Assembly: GCA_009783465.1 (NCBI GenBank) | Contig: WRDM01000004.1 | Location: forward strand, 1 to 64,000 | Length of the DNA: 64,000 nt | Direction: 5' to 3' | DNA from: Phycisphaerae bacterium | GTDB taxonomy: Bacteria > Planctomycetota > Phycisphaerae > SM23-33 | Shown here: positions 51,597-59,355 of the stretch, in pieces | Layout: each line of letters starts with the position of its first letter | Numbering within the stretch: position 1 is the first letter of the stretch | Position numbers and translations under genes: made by a program | The notes under the pieces: generated by a model | What the model was told of the DNA's origin: nothing | Seen by the model: the letters and a program-made list of their open reading frames with translations, nothing else | Databases searched by the model: none

Positions 51597-51887
51597 ATGC
51601 GACCCTCCGTTGCGTTGAACATGAAGCGAGATGCGGTGCGTGAGGCGGCCAGCCGCTTCCGCACGGCCAATCCGCGCGTGTTCGGCTCGGTGCTGCACGG
51701 CGCCGACCGGGAAGGCGGCGACCTCGATCTGTTAGTCGATGCGCTGCCGGGCGCGACACTGTTCGACCTGGGAGGCCTACAAGATGAACTGGAATCATTA
51801 CTGGGCGTCCGCGTCGACCTGCTGACCCCCGCCGACCTACCGCAAAAATTCCGGGCCAAAGTGCTCGCGGAGGCCCAGCCCATATGA
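51597..51887 (+). CDS. MntA-type minimal nucleotidyltransferase, antitoxin
   Basis: The 96-residue protein has the nucleotidyltransferase motif RVFGSVLHGADREGGDLDLL (GSx10DxD) and a third acidic residue in GVRVDLL. In type VII systems such proteins AMPylate and silence the partner HEPN RNase. The next gene overlaps by 4 bases and is an HEPN protein. GAGG lies upstream. It follows the TPR gene by 15 bases but differs in kind. Confidence 0.88.
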   Translation: MRPSVALNMKRDAVREAASRFRTANPRVFGSVLHGADREGGDLDLLVDALPGATLFDLGGLQDELESLLGVRVDLLTPADLPQKFRAKVLAEAQPI

Positions 51888-52246
51888 CCGAAAACCGCCT
51901 GGAAGATTATCTTGACCACATGCGACAGGCCGCGACGGACGTGTGTCGCTTCGTAGAAGGTATGAACAAGGATACCTTCCTTGACGACACGCGAACCCAG
52001 CGGGCCGTCATCATGTGCCTCGTCATCCTCGGCGAAGCCGCCACGAAAATCATCAATCACCACGCCGAATTCGTTGAAGCGCACCCCGACGTGCCGTGGC
52101 ATAGCATGCGAGGCATGCGCAACCGCGTCGCCCACGGTTATTTCGACATCAACCTCGACGTGGTGTGGGATACCGTTCAAACGGCACTGCCCGCTCTGCT
52201 GAAACAACTTTCCGCATGCAGCGATGACGGTCCGCTGTTTCCATAA
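51884..52246 (+). CDS. HepT-type HEPN ribonuclease, toxin
   Basis: The 120-residue all-helical protein carries the HEPN catalytic motif RNRVAHGYF (RX4HXY), the site that is AMPylated at the Tyr by MntA partners. VILGEAATKIINHHAEF and HSMRGMRNRVAH are typical of HepT. It cleaves RNA when not modified. Its ATG overlaps the mntA-type gene stop, giving the usual antitoxin-toxin order. Confidence 0.9.
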   Translation: MTENRLEDYLDHMRQAATDVCRFVEGMNKDTFLDDTRTQRAVIMCLVILGEAATKIINHHAEFVEAHPDVPWHSMRGMRNRVAHGYFDINLDVVWDTVQTALPALLKQLSACSDDGPLFP

Positions 52247-52260
52247 TGAATGCCAAAAAC

Positions 52261-52292
52261 AACTTGACTTATTTGTCAAGTTTAACTAGAAT
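52261..52292 (+). promoter_or_regulatory. Promoter with palindromic operator
   Basis: TTGACT (52264-52269) and TAGAAT (52287-52292) have ideal 17-base spacing. A perfect 8-base inverted repeat, AACTTGAC and GTCAAGTT with a 6-base spacer (52261-52282), covers the -35 box. It is a likely binding site for the XRE protein of the operon that starts at 52318. Confidence 0.65.
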
Positions 52293-52317
52293 GTCACATC
52301 GAGTGATGCGATAACGT

Positions 52318-52896
52318 ATGCGTACGATGAAAATCCCCGCGTTTACGAACGACGGCCTGTTGCCGCCTGGCGAGTACGAGGTGTCGTTCGAGGAACTCCG
52401 GAAATCCGTGCTGGTCCTCGGGCCAGGCGACCTCGGGGAATTTTCGCTCTGGGGTTCCGAGTGGCGTCGGCTGCTGGTGAACAATCTGGAAATCCTGACC
52501 CGACAGCTTTGGCAGGTCGGCGTGCGCGAGGTTTTTGTGGACGGTTCGTTCGCGGAAGACAACAACCACCCCGGCGACATCGACGGGTATTTCGTGTGCG
52601 AACCTGGATCGTTACATGAGGACGGCCTTCAGAAACAATTGAACGCTCTTGATCCGTACAAAATCTGGGAATGGAACAGGGCTTCGAGGACATCGTATCC
52701 CGGCTACAAGAAACCCCAGTTGCCCATGTGGCACCGTTATCGTGTTGAACTGCACCCGTATGTGCCGGAATCAGGGCTTGACTGTGGAATCTATGACGGG
52801 AGCGGACGTCGATTGGAGTTTCCCTCTGCGTTTCGTCAATCGCGAGATGGAAAACCCAAGGGAATCATAAAACTTCGCTACGGAGGTGAGCCATGA
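52318..52896 (+). CDS. DUF6932-like nucleotidyltransferase-fold protein
   Basis: The 192-residue protein opens IPAFTNDGLLPPGEYEVSFE and has VFVDGSFAEDNNHPGDIDGY, a nucleotidyltransferase-type GS...DxD motif, then LPMWHRYRVELHPYVPES and a C-terminal GIIKLRYGG. Proteins of this build occur next to XRE regulators as in the following gene, which overlaps by 4 bases; a toxin-antitoxin function is suspected but not shown. An in-frame ATG at 52327 is an alternative start. The base composition is somewhat lower in GC than the housekeeping genes. Confidence 0.78.
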   Translation: MRTMKIPAFTNDGLLPPGEYEVSFEELRKSVLVLGPGDLGEFSLWGSEWRRLLVNNLEILTRQLWQVGVREVFVDGSFAEDNNHPGDIDGYFVCEPGSLHEDGLQKQLNALDPYKIWEWNRASRTSYPGYKKPQLPMWHRYRVELHPYVPESGLDCGIYDGSGRRLEFPSAFRQSRDGKPKGIIKLRYGGEP

Positions 52897-53411
52897 TTCA
52901 CAATGAGACAGAATATCAGCAGGCTGTAGCCAATCTCGCCCAAAGCCGTGAATATTTCGCGCAGCAACGGGAACGATTGAAGAAGGAAGGTTTTCCCGAC
53001 GAGGCCATCACAACACTCATTGACTCAGCGATGCACTTTCATCTGAATTTACAGTGGGAAGTGGAACATTACGAGCGGATCATGCGAGGGGAGTTCCCGG
53101 AGTTGGAGAATCTGCATGGCCTTGGCTTTTTGCTCATCTCGTTGCGGATTGCTCAGGGGATTTCGCAACGGGAATTGGCCAAACGGTTGGATGTTCACGA
53201 GTCGCAGGTGTCGCGCGATGAGCGGAACGAGTATTTCGGGATCACCGTGGAGCGGGCCGCAAAAATTCTCGACGCCATGAATGTTCGGCTGAAAGTTGTC
53301 ATGGAGAAGACGACACCTGTGGTTCCCGCAAAAAGAATTTCTTCACGGGTGCCGTCCGCTTCCGCCCATCGCCGCACGCGGCGACAAAACGGCCGCGCCG
53401 CGGCAGGATGA
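52893..53411 (+). CDS. XRE-family helix-turn-helix protein
   Basis: The 172-residue protein has an N-terminal helical region and a HTH domain near residues 80-135 (LISLRIAQGISQRELAKRLD, VHESQVSRDERNEYFGITVE, AAKILDAMNVRLKV). The C-terminal tail is basic. As second gene of the pair with the nucleotidyltransferase-like protein it is the likely antitoxin and autorepressor, with the palindrome at 52261-52282 as candidate operator. It overlaps both neighbours. Confidence 0.85.
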   Translation: MIHNETEYQQAVANLAQSREYFAQQRERLKKEGFPDEAITTLIDSAMHFHLNLQWEVEHYERIMRGEFPELENLHGLGFLLISLRIAQGISQRELAKRLDVHESQVSRDERNEYFGITVERAAKILDAMNVRLKVVMEKTTPVVPAKRISSRVPSASAHRRTRRQNGRAAAG

Positions 53412-53419
53412 TTACACCC

Positions 53420-54055
53420 ATGGCAAACGAGTGGTATAGAAAGACAACGTGGTCCGACGCCGACCGCGACGATTTCGAGGCGCATCTCAAACGCAGCCGC
53501 GGAGCCGCGAATAAATCGCTGTATCTGCTGATCCAGGCCGAGCATCTTCAAGACGCCTCTCCGCCGTTATATCGCGAGGCGCTTGCCCTTCTTGAACGCG
53601 CGTTGACCGAATGGCGATATGATTCCCAAAGGGCCGTGGCGTTCCTTCGGAAGGCACAGTGCCTGCTGGAAACCGAAGGATTTGATGCCGCAATTCCTTT
53701 TTACAGGCAGTCGCTGGAATTTGAAAAACAGTATACAACGACCAGGACGATTGCCTGGCGGGAGTTTCCGTGGCAGATCGTGAAACATCGACGAACGGAT
53801 CTTTACGAAGAGGCATTGAAGTGGCTGGACATCGAACGGGTTGCGTATCCAATCGATCGGTATTGCATGTCTACGGTCTGCGCTATCGTGTGGATGCACC
53901 AGGGAGATCCCGTCAACGCAAAAGCAGTCGCGGCCACGGCATTGAAGGCCGCGGAGATTGCATTTTCCGGTTTACGGTATCATCCGAACCACGGATTGGT
54001 TGGCGACATCGAGCCGTGGGCAAAGGCCGAGCTTGAACGCATCCTCTCCGCATAG
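53420..54055 (+). CDS. TPR-like protein of unknown function
   Basis: The 211-residue protein begins MANEWYRKTTWSDADRDDFE and has helical pairs (YREALALLERALTEWRYDSQ, ALKWLDIERVAYPIDRYCMS, VNAKAVAATALKAAEIAFSG). Short WYR...W...F proteins with TPR-like helices are common near toxin or immunity genes. An ATG at 53408 overlaps the previous stop, but the MANEWYR start fits the family better. No enzymatic motif is visible. Confidence 0.78.
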   Translation: MANEWYRKTTWSDADRDDFEAHLKRSRGAANKSLYLLIQAEHLQDASPPLYREALALLERALTEWRYDSQRAVAFLRKAQCLLETEGFDAAIPFYRQSLEFEKQYTTTRTIAWREFPWQIVKHRRTDLYEEALKWLDIERVAYPIDRYCMSTVCAIVWMHQGDPVNAKAVAATALKAAEIAFSGLRYHPNHGLVGDIEPWAKAELERILSA

Positions 54056-54067
54056 TACAGTCGTGGC

Positions 54068-56128
54068 ATGCCCTTATTTCGCCCCCCAAAATATTGGCCG
54101 CACGTTGCCGCCACGGCGTTACTGGCGGTTTTCTGGGGGTTGTGTTATGGCAGTCTGTGGGACAAGAGTCCCATGTTTGACGAGCCGACGCATGTTGCCG
54201 GCGGGTATAGTTATTGGACCACCGGCGAGTTTCGGCTGCACACGGAGAACGGGTCGCTGCCGCAGCGGCTTGCGGGCGGGGCGTTGGTTGTGGGCGGCGT
54301 CGAGATGGACGTTCGGCGGTCGCCGGGCTGGCGGGAATCCAACGTGTACGAAGTCAGCCGGCAACTGCTCTACCGCAGCGGCCACGATCAGACGCACCTC
54401 ATCCGCCTTGCCCGCGCGAGCATGACCACCGTCGCCGCCCTGCTTGGCCTGGCCGTGTACGTCCTGGCGCTGCGGCGATACGGGCATCGCGGCGCGTTGC
54501 TGAGTTTGGCCGCGTTTGCCTTCAGCCCGACGTTCCTCGCGTACGGCGGGCTTGCCGTGTCGGACCTCACCGCGTCGCTGATGTTCCTGCTGGCCTCGGT
54601 GCTGACGTGGCAGGCGCTACGACGGGCGACGTGGACGAGCGTGCTCTCGGCAGGCCTGGCGTGCGGCGGGCTGCTGCTGTCCAAATCCTCCGGGCCTGTG
54701 ATCCTGGGCGTCATCGCCGTCATGCTCGTCGTACGGCTGATCAGCCGCGAGGGAATCACCTTCGCCGCGGGCCGGGCGTGGTCGGCGACGCTCCACTCGC
54801 GTCCGGGCCGACTGGCGGGCATGATCGCCGTCCTGTTCGTACAAGCCTTGCTGGCCGTCACGCTCGTGTGGGCGGCCTACGGATTCCGCTACGCCGCCAT
54901 CCCCGCCCACAGCGGCCCCGGCGAACTCATCGAGTCCTGGCAAAGCCTCTCGAAAAACGCGGGCCCCGCAGGCCGCTCGCTCCAACGCGCCGCCGAATAC
55001 CAACTCCTGCCCGAAGCCTATCTCCACGGCCTCGCCTACACCATCGCCCACGCCGACAGCCGAATGGGCTTCATGACAGGCCAATACAGCGGCACCGGAT
55101 GGCGATCCTACTTCCCCTTCTGTTTCGCCGTGAAAAACCCGTTGAGCTGGTTGGCGCTGCTGGCGACCGCGGCGGTGGCGGCGGTCGTCGCGTGGCGACG
55201 AAGCGACAAGCGACAAGTGACAAGCGACAAGAGCAGGAACGTCCTGTCTTCTACAACAACCGCTTCCCACGAGAGCGACGAAGTAAAACAAACGTCGCCT
55301 TCTCTTGTCACTAGTCGCTGGTCGCTTGTCGCGTCTTCCGTCTACGAAACCACGCCGCTGTGGGCGCTCGTTCTGATCTACGGTCTGACGGCCTGCCTCA
55401 GCCACATCAACATCGGGCATCGACACATTCTGCCGGTGTACGCGCCGCTGGCGGTGTTGATCGGGGCGGCTGCGACGATTCCCTGGCGGCGGTGGCGACT
55501 CCTGCCGCTGGCATTGGCTGCCCTGCTGGCGGCGGAGACGCTCTACTATTTTCCCCATTACGTGCCGTACATGAACCAGTTCGTCGGCGGGCCCGACAAC
55601 GGCTGGCGGGTGCTGGGCGACAGCTCGCAGGAATGGGGCGGCGAATTGCCCGCCCTGAAACGATGGGTCGACGCCCGACGCGACCAACGCGGCGACGAGC
55701 CCATTTACTACTCGTATTTCGGCAGCGCCCTGCCGGCCTACTACGACATCGACGCCACGCAACTGTCCTCCTTCTACGACCTGCGAAGCCCGGACGACAA
55801 AGCCCTGGCCTCGCTGGGGCCTGGCACGTACTGCATCAGCGCGTCGCAACTGATGCTCTGCCGCCCCTGGCCGATGGGGCCATGGAACGACGACTACGAG
55901 CGGGCGTACCAGCATCTGCGGTCGCTGGCCCTTCGCACCCGGAACGAACACCTGCGACACGACCGCCTGCGATTCGCACGCCTCTGCGCGTACCTGCGAA
56001 CCCACAGCCAGCCCGTCGAAAAAATCAACTACTCGTTCCTGGTCTTCGAAATCACGCCATCCCAACTCGACGCCGCCCTCGCAGGCCCCCCGCCGGAATT
56101 ACGCCCGCGTGTGGACGCGGGGGAATAA
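54068..56128 (+). CDS. Multi-pass membrane glycosyltransferase, PMT/ArnT-like
   Basis: The 686-residue protein has about ten membrane helices. An early periplasmic MFDEPTHVAGGYSYW contains the Asp-Glu pair typical of GT-C enzymes, and SHINIGHRHILPVYAPLAVL is a late conserved loop. Such enzymes move sugars from lipid-phosphate donors to proteins or lipids. Residues about 377-428 (SDKRQVTSDKSRN...SPSLVTSRWSLVASS) are encoded by opposed family E repeats that stay in frame between two membrane segments. It follows the TPR gene by 12 bases. Confidence 0.82.
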   Translation: MPLFRPPKYWPHVAATALLAVFWGLCYGSLWDKSPMFDEPTHVAGGYSYWTTGEFRLHTENGSLPQRLAGGALVVGGVEMDVRRSPGWRESNVYEVSRQLLYRSGHDQTHLIRLARASMTTVAALLGLAVYVLALRRYGHRGALLSLAAFAFSPTFLAYGGLAVSDLTASLMFLLASVLTWQALRRATWTSVLSAGLACGGLLLSKSSGPVILGVIAVMLVVRLISREGITFAAGRAWSATLHSRPGRLAGMIAVLFVQALLAVTLVWAAYGFRYAAIPAHSGPGELIESWQSLSKNAGPAGRSLQRAAEYQLLPEAYLHGLAYTIAHADSRMGFMTGQYSGTGWRSYFPFCFAVKNPLSWLALLATAAVAAVVAWRRSDKRQVTSDKSRNVLSSTTTASHESDEVKQTSPSLVTSRWSLVASSVYETTPLWALVLIYGLTACLSHINIGHRHILPVYAPLAVLIGAAATIPWRRWRLLPLALAALLAAETLYYFPHYVPYMNQFVGGPDNGWRVLGDSSQEWGGELPALKRWVDARRDQRGDEPIYYSYFGSALPAYYDIDATQLSSFYDLRSPDDKALASLGPGTYCISASQLMLCRPWPMGPWNDDYERAYQHLRSLALRTRNEHLRHDRLRFARLCAYLRTHSQPVEKINYSFLVFEITPSQLDAALAGPPPELRPRVDAGE
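55201..55341. repeat. Family E inverted repeat inside a gene
   Basis: AAGCGACAAGCGACAAGTGA at 55201 and TCACTAGTCGCTGGTCGCTT near 55319 are opposed (GACAAGY)n runs matching the intergenic 22042-22170 element. Confidence 0.85.
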
Positions 56129-56146
56129 CCACGGTAAAGTAATCTC

Positions 56147-57682
56147 ATGAACTATATTTCCACCCGAGGACGGATCCGACCGTGTGCGTTTCTCGATGCC
56201 GTGATGATGGGCCTGGCCGATGACGGCGGGCTTGTGATTCCCGAAGCCATTCCCGACGTGCGCGATCGCCTGACGGCATGGCGGGAGTTGTCCTACGCCG
56301 ACCTGGCGCTCGAGATCATTTCGCTCTTCGCCACCGACGTGCCTCGCGAGGAGTTGCGGCCACTCATCGACAACGCATACGCTGCCGACCGCTGGCCTGG
56401 CGGCGTGGCGCCGACGGTGGCCGTCGGCGACCTGCACGTGCTGGAACTCTGGCACGGCCCGACGCTGGCGTTCAAGGACGTCGCGCTGCAACTGCTGGGC
56501 AACCTCTTCGAATACGTGCTCGCCAGACGGCCTGGGGAGCGGCTCAACATCCTCGGCGCCACCAGCGGCGACACCGGCTCGGCCGCCATCGCCGGCGTGA
56601 GAGGCCGGGCGGGAATCGACATCTTCATGATGCACCCGCGTGGCCGAACCAGCCCCATCCAGGCCCGCCAGATGACCACCGTGCTCGACGACAACGTCCA
56701 CAACATCGCCATTCAGGGCGACTTCGACGACTGTCAGCGGATCATGAAAACCCTGGCCGGCGATTTGGCATTCAAACGCCGCCACCGGGTCGGCGCGGTC
56801 AACAGCGTCAACTGGGCCCGCGTGCTGGCACAGATCGTCTACTACTTCAAATCGGCGTTCGACGTGCAGTCACAACGTAGCACGGGCGTCCCGCCCGTGA
56901 GTCGCATGGGCGTCTCGCCCATGCAAAGCCAGCCAACAGACAAAACGCCCGCATCCCGGCAAAACCATCACGGGCAAGATGCCCGTGAGACTCACGGGCG
57001 GGACGCCCGTGCTACGGAGAAGACCGTCACCTTCGCCGTGCCGACCGGCAATTTCGGCGACGTCCTCGCCGGCTGGTACGCGATGCAAATGGGCTGCCCC
57101 ATCAGCAGGCTCATCCTCGCCACCAACGTCAACGACATCCTCGCGCGATTTTTCGCCACCGGAACATACAGCGCCGGCTCCGTCACGCCAACCTCTTCAC
57201 CGTCGATGGATATCCAAGTCTCCAGCAACTTCGAACGATACCTCTACCACCGCGTCGGCGAAGACCCGGCCAGATTGACGACGTTAATGCAAAACTTCGC
57301 CGACAACGGCTCGCTGTGCGTGGCCTTGGATCGCGACGGCGTGGTGGACCCACAACTCGCCGCCGGCTCCGCCGGCGAACAGGACGTGCTCGCCACCATC
57401 ACCGACACCTGGCGGGATCACAAGTACCTGCTGGATCCGCACACCGCCGTCGGCGTCCACGTCGCCCGCCGCCTGCGACGCGACGGTGAAACGGTCGTCT
57501 GCCTGGCCACCGCGCACCCGGCCAAGTTCCCCGCCGCCATCGAGCAGGCCGTCGGCGAAAACCTCGCCCACCACGACCGCCTCGACGCCCTCGCAAACCT
57601 GCCCACACGCTGCGCCGACCTGCCAAACGATCCACAGGCCGTGCGGATGTTCATCGAAACCACCTTGGAAAGGAAAACATAA
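56147..57682 (+). CDS. thrC: Threonine synthase
   Basis: The 511-residue protein matches threonine synthase: MNYISTRGRIRPCAFLDAVM, LWHGPTLAFKDVALQLLGNL with PLP Lys110, ILGATSGDTGSAAIAGVRGR, QGDFDDCQRIMK, VNSVNWARVLAQIVYYFKSA and VPTGNFGDVLAGWYA. It makes threonine from O-phosphohomoserine. Residues about 242-295 are a family C insert (STGVPPVSRMGVSPM...HGRDARATEK) between FDVQ and VTFAVPTG, ahead of the phosphate-binding loop. There is no clear ribosome-binding site. The stop overlaps the next ATG by one base. Confidence 0.95.
   Translation: MNYISTRGRIRPCAFLDAVMMGLADDGGLVIPEAIPDVRDRLTAWRELSYADLALEIISLFATDVPREELRPLIDNAYAADRWPGGVAPTVAVGDLHVLELWHGPTLAFKDVALQLLGNLFEYVLARRPGERLNILGATSGDTGSAAIAGVRGRAGIDIFMMHPRGRTSPIQARQMTTVLDDNVHNIAIQGDFDDCQRIMKTLAGDLAFKRRHRVGAVNSVNWARVLAQIVYYFKSAFDVQSQRSTGVPPVSRMGVSPMQSQPTDKTPASRQNHHGQDARETHGRDARATEKTVTFAVPTGNFGDVLAGWYAMQMGCPISRLILATNVNDILARFFATGTYSAGSVTPTSSPSMDIQVSSNFERYLYHRVGEDPARLTTLMQNFADNGSLCVALDRDGVVDPQLAAGSAGEQDVLATITDTWRDHKYLLDPHTAVGVHVARRLRRDGETVVCLATAHPAKFPAAIEQAVGENLAHHDRLDALANLPTRCADLPNDPQAVRMFIETTLERKT
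56876..57018. repeat. Family C REP-like block inside thrC
   Basis: GTAGCACGGGCGTCCCGCCC and CATGGGCGTCTCGCCCATGC are followed by the inverted ACGGGCAAGATGCCCGTGAG and ACGGGCGGGACGCCCGTG. The block is nearly the same as in mqnE and is kept in frame. Confidence 0.9.
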
Positions 57683-58317
57683 TGAGCGCGATTCCCCCGG
57701 CACGCATGAATGAGTCCTGGCATCACGACACCCAACCGATCCGGCCTCGCGCGATGTGGTATTGGATCGCCCTGGTAATGTTTCTCGGCGGCATCGCCAT
57801 CCTCGTTTCGGGCGTGGCACAGTTTGTCCGTGTCCTGTCTCAGCCGCCGCTGGCGCGAATCGTCGTGCCCGGCTCGGCGACGGTGCAGCTCGACGCGCCC
57901 GGCGAGTATCTGCTCAGCTATTCATTGAGGGCCGCCACCGAAGGCGTGTCCTCCAATCAGCCGCCAAACACGCCGTCGATCCAAGCCTCCGTCACCGACC
58001 TGGCCACGAAGCAGCCCGTGACGCTGACCAACAACAACTCGTTTTCGCTCACCAACTCGGACATGGCCGCCATCAGCGTATTCAGCTTCAACGTCAACAC
58101 CCCAGGCCAATACCAGATCGACATCGCGTACGCCGAAACCCCGCCAACCACGCCAACCGAAATCCTTGTCATGTCGCAGAATGTCTTCCAGACGATCATA
58201 ACATTTTTCAAACACATGGGCCTCTCGCTCCTGCTGGGCCTGCTCGCCCTCATCATCTTCCTCGTCACCATCATCCGCCGCTCCAGCGCAAAACGCCGAC
58301 GACTGGCGGGAGGCTGA
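57682..58317 (+). CDS. Two-helix membrane protein, paralogue of the gene at 58674
   Basis: The 211-residue protein has an N-terminal helix (MWYWIALVMFLGGIAILVSG), a periplasmic beta domain (LARIVVPGSATVQLDAPGEY, FNVNTPGQYQIDIAY) and a C-terminal helix (LSLLLGLLALIIFLVTII) before a basic tail. AAAGGA supports its start, and it is coupled to thrC by a one-base overlap. The same PPLARIVVPGSATVQLD motif occurs in the paralogue. Function unknown. Confidence 0.82.
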   Translation: MSAIPPARMNESWHHDTQPIRPRAMWYWIALVMFLGGIAILVSGVAQFVRVLSQPPLARIVVPGSATVQLDAPGEYLLSYSLRAATEGVSSNQPPNTPSIQASVTDLATKQPVTLTNNNSFSLTNSDMAAISVFSFNVNTPGQYQIDIAYAETPPTTPTEILVMSQNVFQTIITFFKHMGLSLLLGLLALIIFLVTIIRRSSAKRRRLAGG

Positions 58318-58430
58318 AAAACGTTCTCTATATCCTCCGTAACAAACAAACGTGACGGAAGACGATTGAAACATCATCGGTGTGGCAACGAGTGGGTTGG
58401 CCTCCCCGGTCTCGTATGTGGAGTGCCGAC

Positions 58431-58500
58431 ACACAGCCCCAACGGGGCGTCTGATATAGCCCAGGGTGAGCGGTACGCCGCGAACCCTGGGTTCAGGCGT
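58431..58500. repeat. Family H, outer left arm only
   Basis: CCCCAACGGGGCG and AGCCCAGGGTGAGCGGTACG, with a short CCGCGAACCCTGGG, match the left side of 18213-18512. Confidence 0.65.
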
Positions 58501-58520
58501 TTCTTCGTTTATAATCGTTC

Positions 58521-58652
58521 GCACGCGCCACGGGCTGGAGTCAAGCACGCATTGTGTACGACGTCCAACAACGCTCCGTTTCGAAAACGGGTGTCGTGGG
58601 CCGCCGTGTTCGTGCGATGGCGTGACTCCAGCCAAGGCGAGAACGAACGGTC
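58521..58652. repeat. Family K inverted repeat
   Basis: CGGGCTGGAGTCAAGCACGC near 58541 and GCGTGACTCCAGCC near 58620, with outer CGTTCGCACGCGCC-like arms, form an inverted repeat between the two paralogous genes. Confidence 0.65.
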
Positions 58653-58673
58653 ATATGAGAACAAAAAGTAATA

Positions 58674-59330
58674 ATGAAAAACAAAATGTGTAATGTTACT
58701 CAAACACATGTGGCCAATTTTCGACCTCGCGCGACGGGATACTGGATCGCCGGCGTGATGTTACTCGTCGCCGCCGGCAGTGCCGCCTTTGGCTGGTGGC
58801 AGTACCATCGGTACGTGAATCGCCCGCCACTGGCGCGAATCGTCGTGCCTGGCTCGGCGACGGTGCAACTCGACACGCCCGGCTACTATCGGATCGTTTG
58901 CGCGGATATTTTTGCATGCACCACCACGTATCCCGATGGAACCGTCAGCCACAGGGATGGCCCCGCGGTGCCGGCGTTGCAGACCACCATCACCAACCTC
59001 GCCACGCAACAAGCCGTGCCGATGCACAAGGCCTCTTCGACGCAGTTCTTCGAGGCCGAACAGATCACGCATACCATGGAGGGCTTCGACATCGACACCC
59101 CCGGCCAGTACCAGATCGAGATCGCATACAAGTCGCCCCCACTGGACCCGCCCCTCGAACTGGCCCTCGTGCGACAACATTTCGATCAAGTGCACACGAC
59201 GCTCCTGATTTCCCTCGGAATTGCGATGGTTCTGGGCCTGGTCGCCTTGATCATCGGCCTTGTCACGATCACCCGCCGCGTGAGTGCAAAACGCAGGCGA
59301 CGGCTGGTATCCTCTATGCCTCTGTGGTAA
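58674..59330 (+). CDS. Two-helix membrane protein, paralogue of the gene at 57682
   Basis: The 218-residue protein repeats the plan of the gene at 57682: N-terminal helix (GYWIAGVMLLVAAGSAAFGW), PPLARIVVPGSATVQLDTPG, FDIDTPGQYQIEIAY, a C-terminal helix (ISLGIAMVLGLVALIIGLVT) and a basic end. A local duplication followed by insertion of family H and K repeats would explain the layout. Its last residues (SSMPLW) and stop come from a family G CTCTGTGG repeat. The ribosome-binding site is weak. Confidence 0.8.
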   Translation: MKNKMCNVTQTHVANFRPRATGYWIAGVMLLVAAGSAAFGWWQYHRYVNRPPLARIVVPGSATVQLDTPGYYRIVCADIFACTTTYPDGTVSHRDGPAVPALQTTITNLATQQAVPMHKASSTQFFEAEQITHTMEGFDIDTPGQYQIEIAYKSPPLDPPLELALVRQHFDQVHTTLLISLGIAMVLGLVALIIGLVTITRRVSAKRRRRLVSSMPLW

Positions 59331-59335
59331 AAAGA
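59307..59335. repeat. Family G repeat, single arm at a gene end
   Basis: TATCCTCTATGCCTCTGTGG and the following TAAAAAG resemble the right arm of the family G elements. They provide the stop of the preceding gene. Confidence 0.6.
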
Positions 59336-59355
59336 CGTTCGAAAGGAAGAAATTC

